From: a bacterium Ga0077546
Lineage (GTDB): Bacteria; Cyanobacteriota; Vampirovibrionia; Obscuribacterales; Obscuribacteraceae
Direction of reading: 5' to 3'
Assembly (NCBI GenBank): GCA_001464165.1
Contig: LNEX01000454.1
Coordinates: forward strand, 1-18,975
DNA: 18,975 nt
Made by a program: the position numbers and the translations under genes. The notes below the pieces were generated by a model, which worked only from the letters and a program-made list of their open reading frames with translations, made no database searches and had not been told where the DNA came from. Shown in pieces: positions 14,418-18,975 of the stretch. How positions within the stretch are numbered: position 1 is the first letter of the stretch; each line of letters begins with the position of its first letter.

Positions 14418-15350
14418 CTAGGGCTTGCCGGAGTCTAAAGTCACTCCGCTCATGTTGGCGCGTTGGTACATGGGCACGGCTGAGTCAGGAACAATTCTCA
14501 CGCCACGTTTGTGCTCTCCTTCGGCCGCTACAAGCACTGCATTTGTGGCGGAGCTGCTGCTATTGGTTTGGGCTTCAGATGTGATTGTTTGGGCAAATTC
14601 GACATGACTGAGATCGTCCTTCCAAATGGCAGCTTCAAAATATAAGCTTTGGCCAATTAAGTCGCCAGCTACGGGCGCATAAATTTTGAGGGGCAAAACG
14701 CCCGATTCTGGAATCTTGCCAAGGGCAACTACTTTTCGGTCTGGCCCCAGCCTAAGGGCGTGGCCATTTATTGGTTTGGCACCGCTGTCGCGGTCTGCCA
14801 TGGCTAGCGCCACCCAATGACCCGGGCGGCCCTTTACTGTAAATTCGGCTGGATGCCCGATTACAAGGCGTCCTGGTAGGTATAGGCGTGAAGCCAGCAA
14901 GCGGTCGCTCAGGCTGCGTCCCATTGTGCGCTGTCTGGCGGCAGCCGGTAATGTCATGGGGGCAGTGGGGTCTGATTTTTGTTCTTCGGTCTCTGACTGG
15001 TTGCCAAAGGGGGTTTTTATTTCTTTCAGTAGTGCCTGAAGTTTAGCCTGATGCTCGGCGTAGGCCTTTTCTGCTTCAATTTCTTCTTCAGTTAGCTCGA
15101 CTATTTTTTCTTTTTTCTCTTTTTTTTCGCCTTTAGCGGCTTTTTCAGGCTTTTCAGCCTTTTCTGGGTTGTCAGCGCTGTCGGCTTTCGCGGACTTTCC
15201 TGACTTCTCTGATTTGCCTGACTTCTCTGATTTGCCGAAGGCGATGGCCCCCTGTGCGCCCAAAATGATAGCCATCGGGCCGACCAGATTGGCAACTAGG
15301 GCCTGGCTTATAACTATTGATAGAATGAATCTTCTAGAGGCGCTTGCCAT
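14418..15350 (-). CDS. Exported protein with Lys/Glu/Ser-rich repeat region, function unknown
   Basis: I place the start at ATG 15350 (310 residues) because it gives a normal signal peptide (MASASRRF, long hydrophobic core, AIA at about 37) with GGA eight bases upstream. The ATG at 15398 would add 16 residues, has no ribosome-binding site and crowds the divergent gene. After the signal peptide comes a highly charged region (about 38-105) with GKSEKS units and PEKAEKPEKAAK, KGEKKEKKEK, then a charged helix. The C-terminal half (about 150-260) has alternating hydrophobic strands (LPGRLVIGHPAEFTVKGRPG, LRLGPDRKVVALGKIPESG), compatible with a beta-sandwich. No family recognised. It is the first gene of a three-gene operon with DUF4127 and the protease. 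Confidence 0.75.
   Translation of the reverse strand: MASASRRFILSIVISQALVANLVGPMAIILGAQGAIAFGKSEKSGKSEKSGKSAKADSADNPEKAEKPEKAAKGEKKEKKEKIVELTEEEIEAEKAYAEHQAKLQALLKEIKTPFGNQSETEEQKSDPTAPMTLPAAARQRTMGRSLSDRLLASRLYLPGRLVIGHPAEFTVKGRPGHWVALAMADRDSGAKPINGHALRLGPDRKVVALGKIPESGVLPLKIYAPVAGDLIGQSLYFEAAIWKDDLSHVEFAQTITSEAQTNSSSSATNAVLVAAEGEHKRGVRIVPDSAVPMYQRANMSGVTLDSGKP
15199..15234. repeat. Two perfect 18-bp tandem repeats
   Basis: The unit CCTGACTTCTCTGATTTG occurs twice without interruption (15199-15216, 15217-15234). It encodes the GKSEKS units on the minus strand, with a diverged third copy next to them, and so is a protein-level repeat liable to copy-number change in frame. Confidence 0.9.
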
Positions 15351-15409
15351 GGTGTATATCCGGCGCGTATCAAGTAATATGGCACATAGTAGCACCATCG
15401 ATTTGATTA

Positions 15410-15661
15410 GTGAAATTGGACCTTTTAATTGACACTATATCCGCTTGGCTTAAGGATCAGACCACTCTGTTTCAAGCCTTTTTTGTGGCTTTGAGTTTGC
15501 ATGTCGTGCTCTTGCCTATCATGTGGATCATTGGCTGGGCATTGCCATGGCCAAAATTTCCTATTATCACCACAATCATTGAATATGATCTCAGGGGGTG
15601 GCCTAATATGCCAAAACCCAAAAAAGTAATCAATGTCATGGACCCAGACCTTAATAAGTAG
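15410..15661 (+). CDS. Small single-pass membrane protein, unrecognised
   Basis: The product has 83 residues. An amphipathic N-terminus (LIDTISAWLKDQTTLFQ) is followed by a strong transmembrane helix (about 22-46) and a short polar tail ending in KKVINVMDPDLNK. The start is GTG at 15410; no Shine-Dalgarno is evident, and TTG at 15416 is an alternative. It diverges from the K/E/S-repeat protein, whose start at 15350 leaves about 60 bp for promoters. No known family. The clean helix and well-formed tail make it more likely real than chance. Confidence 0.55.
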   Translation: MKLDLLIDTISAWLKDQTTLFQAFFVALSLHVVLLPIMWIIGWALPWPKFPIITTIIEYDLRGWPNMPKPKKVINVMDPDLNK

Positions 15662-15800
15662 TAGTTTTTCTTGCTGTATATCCGATTGAACTATTTTGGG
15701 CTTTCGATCGTATAAGTAATAGGACGACTTTCGCTCTCTCTAAATCCCCTTCATCACTGGGTTTGGGGTGGGTTTCGTGTTAGCATAGCGAAAGATTGGA

Positions 15801-15806
15801 TATAAT
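15801..15806 (+). promoter_or_regulatory. recJ: Possible -10 box upstream of recJ
   Basis: A perfect TATAAT lies about 100 nt before the recJ start, in a 243-nt gap with no gene. No good -35 box is found at 16-18 bp, so this is a weak promoter call. A second AT-rich box, TATAAC (15862-15867), lies closer to the gene, inside a small inverted repeat. Confidence 0.3.
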
Positions 15807-15837
15807 AAAGAAAAGCATCATTAGTGGTGCCCGCTTG

Positions 15838-15877
15838 GATAGCGATCGTATCCTGGGTGTATATAACATTCGCTATC
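15838..15877. repeat. Inverted repeat before recJ
   Basis: GATAGCG (15838-15844) and CGCTATC (15871-15877) form a 7-bp stem, extendable by three pairs including two G-T, around a 26-nt loop that contains a TATAAC box. It ends about 27 nt before the recJ start. It could be an operator or a leader hairpin, or chance. Confidence 0.3.
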
Positions 15878-15904
15878 TAGGGGCATGCTTTAACGGGGTG
15901 GTCT

Positions 15905-18544
15905 ATGCTCGAGCCGAATAATAGTGGTCAAGCTGAAGTGGCAACTGCCTTGCCTGTGTCTCTGCCAGCTAAGCTTTGGGTCTTCCCCCAAGATATCGAG
16001 CCCAGTGCCGATATGTTGGCCGCCTGTGGAGGCTCCGCCACTCTAGCTAGAGTCTTGATTCGCCGTGGACTGACCACGGCAGCTGCCGTCCGCCAGTTTC
16101 TTAATGAAAGTGAGTACGTTCCTACAGCACCTTTTGAACTGCCTGGCGTCGAAAAGGCCGTTGAGCGCATTTGTGCCGCCATTGAAAAGAAAGAGCGTAT
16201 CACCGTATATGGTGACTACGACGTCGATGGCATTACTGGCACTTCTGTTCTTCTTTCGGTACTGAGAAGTTTGGATGCCAATGTCGATTTTTATATTCCG
16301 AACCGCTCGTCTGAAGGCTACGGCCTTAATCTCAAAGCTGTTAGCGTCTTAGCCAGCAAGCACCGCACCAAGCTATTAATTACCTGCGATTGTGGCGTTT
16401 CTAACTTCTCAGAGATCAACCTGGCCAAGTCATTGGGCGTTGATACTCTCGTGCTTGATCACCACACCATGCCTGAGCTCTTACCCCCAGCTGTGGCCGT
16501 TGTCCATCCTAAATTATTGAATGAGGGTCATCCCTTGTTCCATTTGCCTGGGGTGGGTGTTGCATACAAAGTTTGCGAGGCACTGCTGGCTAAGTTTGAT
16601 CGCTCAGGCGAAGTTGAAGCGCTGCAAGACTATGTTACTCTCGGCATGATTGCTGATTTGGTGCCGTTAGTTGACGAGAATCGCTATCTTGTCAAAATTG
16701 GTTTGCCTAAACTTGTTGCTTCTCCTCGCCCGGGCATACGTGCTTTGCTTGCACAGGTGGGCGGTAAAGAAGACACCGATTTGGTTGGCTTTGGCTTGGC
16801 GCCGCGCATCAATGCTGTTGGTCGCTTGGCTGATGCTAATGTCGCTGTTGAGCTGCTCACCACTGATGATGCTGCTCGCGCTGAGGAGTTGGCACTTCAG
16901 CTTCAACGAGATAATGCCCGCCGTCAAGAGCTTTGCGAACGCATTTATTTAGAGGCCGAAGCTAAAGTTCTCACCACCTGTGACTTGAACTCAGATAAAG
17001 GCATTGCTATCTACAATGAAGGATGGCACCACGGTGTGGTCGGCATTGTTGCTTCTCGCCTGGTCGAGCGTTTTCAACGCCCAGTCTTTATTGGTGAGTT
17101 TGATCCTGAAGACAATATGGTGCGCGGCTCTGCTCGCGGCGTCGAACAGATTGACTTGTATCAAGTATTGAAAGCCAATGAGCATCTATTGATTAAATGG
17201 GGCGGGCACAAAATGGCCGCTGGTTTCTCCATTGAAGGGGAGAAAGCAGAAGCGGCAACCCGCGGTATTGTTGCAAGCTGCAATAAATTCTTGGCCGAGA
17301 AAAATATGCGTGTGCGTCTAGAAATAGATAGCCTAGTTGAGCCAGAAATTCTGTCACTAGATTTAGTGCGCGAACTCAATGCCATGGCACCATTTGGTAT
17401 GTCAAATCGCAAACCTGTTTTGTCTATGAGCAAAATGGTAGTGACTTCCACCCGGCCTTTGGGTAAAGAAGCCAAGCACAGCCGCATCATGTTCAAAGAC
17501 TATGGCTCGGGCAAAGAGTTTGAGTCAGTAATGTGGAGCACCCGCGGTCGAGTTCCTTCTGAAGGCGATGAAATTGACGTAGCCTTCAATCCTGATATCA
17601 ATAATTTCAATGGTCGCGAGCGCTTGCAGCTAATTCTTTGTGATTGGCGCAAAGCTGGTGACGCTGCTCGTGCCCAAGAAGCTGAAGATGAAGCGAAGCT
17701 GCAAGCGACTATGGGCAAGCAAGCTGTTCAAGACAAACCTAAGGCAACTTCAACTCGTACCGTTGGCAGCGAATACAGTGCTGAACCAGCTGCAAGTGTT
17801 GCCGCTAGTCATCCTGGAACAACTACACCGTCGGCTTTCAAGTTTACTTTCAAAGACTTGCGTTCATTCAATGCTAATCCTGAAGTGGTGAAAAAAGCTC
17901 AGGCTAAATTAGGCAAAGAGCTTTCGGTCTTTGGCGAATCGTGCCCTAAGCTTTCTGGAGTCAGTTTGCTTGATAGGCAGGAAGTGGCCGCTAAGAAGAC
18001 AGACCATCTTTTGATCTGGCAGTTCCCTCCATCGCTTAAGGCTTTTCAAGAGCTTCTGCGCGATAGTGGAGCCAGCAATATCTACTTAGTTGGTTGCGAA
18101 GATGATGAATTAGAGGAGCCTTCGAGCTTCCTTAAGCGCTTGCTCGGCCTGGTGCGCTACACCATCAATCAAAAAGATGGACAGGTGGAAGGTGACAAGC
18201 TCACCAATGTTATGGGTGCCAGTAAGATGTCAGTGGCCCTTGCCCTGACCGCTTTTAAGAAAGTGCACTGGGTTGATTGGTTCTCTGAAAATGGCATGAT
18301 ATATCTTGACTTGCTCGGCGAGCCAGCCTCTCGTGTTGAAGATACTCCTGAGTATAAGCAACTGGCCCAAACCCTAGACCAGGTAAGGAAATTCAGACTC
18401 TGGTGTAAAGAATGCTCAATTAAGGAGCTACAATTAGCACTGATTCCCAATCAGTTGGGTCTGCCTGGACAGCCTGAAGCCGCTGAAGAAGTTGTTTCAC
18501 CTGCTATTCGTGCAGTAACGGTTGCTTCTGAACCGCCGTATTAG
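15905..18544 (+). CDS. recJ: Single-stranded-DNA-specific exonuclease RecJ
   Basis: RecJ degrades single-stranded DNA 5' to 3' in recombination and repair, using divalent metal ions. The DHH domain shows VYGDYDVDGITGT (about 101-113), LLITCDCGVSN (157-167) and LDHH (184-187), with RINAVGRL (301-308). The DHHA1 domain shows GWHHGVVGIVASRL (373-386), VRGSARG and WGGHKMAAGFS (432-442). The OB-fold follows (about 470-582; LNAMAPFGMSN, LILCDW). All catalytic motifs are intact. At 879 residues it is much longer than E. coli RecJ (577) and longer than B. subtilis RecJ (about 786). The extra part starts with a low-complexity linker (about 585-642) and continues into a roughly 230-residue C-terminal region with RecJ-typical strand-helix patterning. 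The ATG at 15905 has a GGGGTGG box just upstream. The adjacent apt gene fits the recJ-apt order known in other bacteria. Confidence 0.96.
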   Translation: MLEPNNSGQAEVATALPVSLPAKLWVFPQDIEPSADMLAACGGSATLARVLIRRGLTTAAAVRQFLNESEYVPTAPFELPGVEKAVERICAAIEKKERITVYGDYDVDGITGTSVLLSVLRSLDANVDFYIPNRSSEGYGLNLKAVSVLASKHRTKLLITCDCGVSNFSEINLAKSLGVDTLVLDHHTMPELLPPAVAVVHPKLLNEGHPLFHLPGVGVAYKVCEALLAKFDRSGEVEALQDYVTLGMIADLVPLVDENRYLVKIGLPKLVASPRPGIRALLAQVGGKEDTDLVGFGLAPRINAVGRLADANVAVELLTTDDAARAEELALQLQRDNARRQELCERIYLEAEAKVLTTCDLNSDKGIAIYNEGWHHGVVGIVASRLVERFQRPVFIGEFDPEDNMVRGSARGVEQIDLYQVLKANEHLLIKWGGHKMAAGFSIEGEKAEAATRGIVASCNKFLAEKNMRVRLEIDSLVEPEILSLDLVRELNAMAPFGMSNRKPVLSMSKMVVTSTRPLGKEAKHSRIMFKDYGSGKEFESVMWSTRGRVPSEGDEIDVAFNPDINNFNGRERLQLILCDWRKAGDAARAQEAEDEAKLQATMGKQAVQDKPKATSTRTVGSEYSAEPAASVAASHPGTTTPSAFKFTFKDLRSFNANPEVVKKAQAKLGKELSVFGESCPKLSGVSLLDRQEVAAKKTDHLLIWQFPPSLKAFQELLRDSGASNIYLVGCEDDELEEPSSFLKRLLGLVRYTINQKDGQVEGDKLTNVMGASKMSVALALTAFKKVHWVDWFSENGMIYLDLLGEPASRVEDTPEYKQLAQTLDQVRKFRLWCKECSIKELQLALIPNQLGLPGQPEAAEEVVSPAIRAVTVASEPPY

Positions 18545-18598
18545 GTAGCTCGATTGAATTAGCATGCTTTAGATAGAATTTGAGGACGAAAGATTCTT

Positions 18599-18975
18599 AT
18601 GACCGCCAGTGAAAAAACGCACAGTGTGATCGGCTTGCCTTTGCCTGTGGCACAACAAGATTGGTTGAAGAGCACAATCCGCGATGTGCCAGATTTTCCT
18701 AAGGCTGGAATAGTATTCAAAGATCTCACCACTCTCATGAAAGACCCCATTGCTTTCAAGCTGGTGCTCAATGCTCTCACTTTCCATTGCGCCACACTGA
18801 AGCCCACTATGATTGTTGGCATTGAAGCTCGTGGATTTATTCTGGCACCGGCAATTGCCCACCACTTAGAAGTTGGCTTTGTGCCAATTCGCAAGCCCGG
18901 CAAATTGCCATGGCAAACAGAGAAAATTTCGTACGCTCTTGAATATGGTGAAGACTCAATCGAGATTCACAAAGA
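18599..18975 (+). CDS. apt: Adenine phosphoribosyltransferase (3' end missing)
   Basis: Apt converts adenine and phosphoribosyl pyrophosphate to AMP and pyrophosphate in purine salvage. The visible 125 residues contain the family signatures IRDVPDFPKAGIVFKDLTTL (about 27-46), VGIEARGFILAPAIA (73-87), PIRKPGKLPW (96-105) and YALEYGED (112-119). The phosphoribosyl-pyrophosphate loop lies beyond the window edge. The N-terminus is about 20 residues longer than in typical Apt proteins; ATG at 18599 is chosen because GAGGA lies 12 bases upstream and no other in-frame start fits the domain beginning. It follows recJ by 54 nt on the same strand, so cotranscription is likely. Confidence 0.95.
   Translation, partial: MTASEKTHSVIGLPLPVAQQDWLKSTIRDVPDFPKAGIVFKDLTTLMKDPIAFKLVLNALTFHCATLKPTMIVGIEARGFILAPAIAHHLEVGFVPIRKPGKLPWQTEKISYALEYGEDSIEIHK

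Noticed and set aside
15351..15398. Upstream ATG start for the K/E/S-repeat protein
   Set aside because: It lacks a ribosome-binding site, adds 16 residues ahead of a good signal peptide and comes within 11 bases of the divergent gene.
17161..17496. 111-codon minus-strand frame inside recJ
   Set aside because: It lies opposite the DHHA1 and OB-fold region of recJ, whose motifs are all intact; no features support the antisense frame.

Overview
The window looks like chromosomal DNA from a diderm bacterium of intermediate GC content. Features that suggest this are GTG starts, many genes without an obvious Shine-Dalgarno sequence, numerous secreted or lipid-anchored proteins of unknown function, a DUF4127 protein, a RecJ with a long C-terminal extension and a recJ-apt pair. 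My best guess is a non-photosynthetic relative of Cyanobacteria (Vampirovibrionia/Melainabacteria, Obscuribacterales-like). This is an inference from gene content and protein style, not from a marker gene. I see no insertion sequence, prophage, CRISPR array, tRNA or rRNA.

Layout. (1) 1-1005 (+) is the 3' part of a diguanylate cyclase with an intact GGEEF site and a C-terminal HD-GYP domain that has lost most of its metal ligands. (2) 1006-1434 has no protein gene. It holds a near-consensus promoter followed about 190 nt later by a strong intrinsic terminator, which looks like a stand-alone small RNA or a terminated leader. (3) 1435-2673 (+) is an exported SGNH-hydrolase-like protein. (4) 8976 to 2713 (-) is a tightly packed five-gene operon for an oligopeptide-type ABC importer: two tandem paralogous lipoprotein binding proteins, an OppB-type permease, an OppC-type permease and a 73-residue membrane peptide with four cysteines. 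No ATPase gene is present. (5) 8997-9287 (+) is a doubtful small membrane protein. (6) 9376-11735 (+) is a translationally coupled pair of exported proteins: a TPR protein with a C-terminal CxC, HMA-like region, and a protein resembling DUF4412.

(7) 15350 to 11769 (-) is a three-gene operon: an exported protein with a K/E/S-rich repeat region, a DUF4127 protein and an exported trypsin-like serine protease. The protease frame is broken by a frameshift between the catalytic His and the Asp/Ser. (8) 15410-15661 (+) is a small membrane protein. (9) 15905-18544 (+) is recJ, followed 54 nt later by the start of apt, which runs off the window at 18975.

How the genes may work together: the central operon captures peptides at the cell surface and passes them through two permeases, but must borrow its ATPases from elsewhere. 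The rest is c-di-GMP signalling, envelope proteins of unknown role, DNA repair (RecJ) and adenine salvage (Apt). The items most worth a second look are the unassigned RNA, the degenerate HD-GYP domain, the coupled cysteine-rich peptide in the importer operon, the TPR/CxC plus DUF4412-like pair, and the split protease next to DUF4127.
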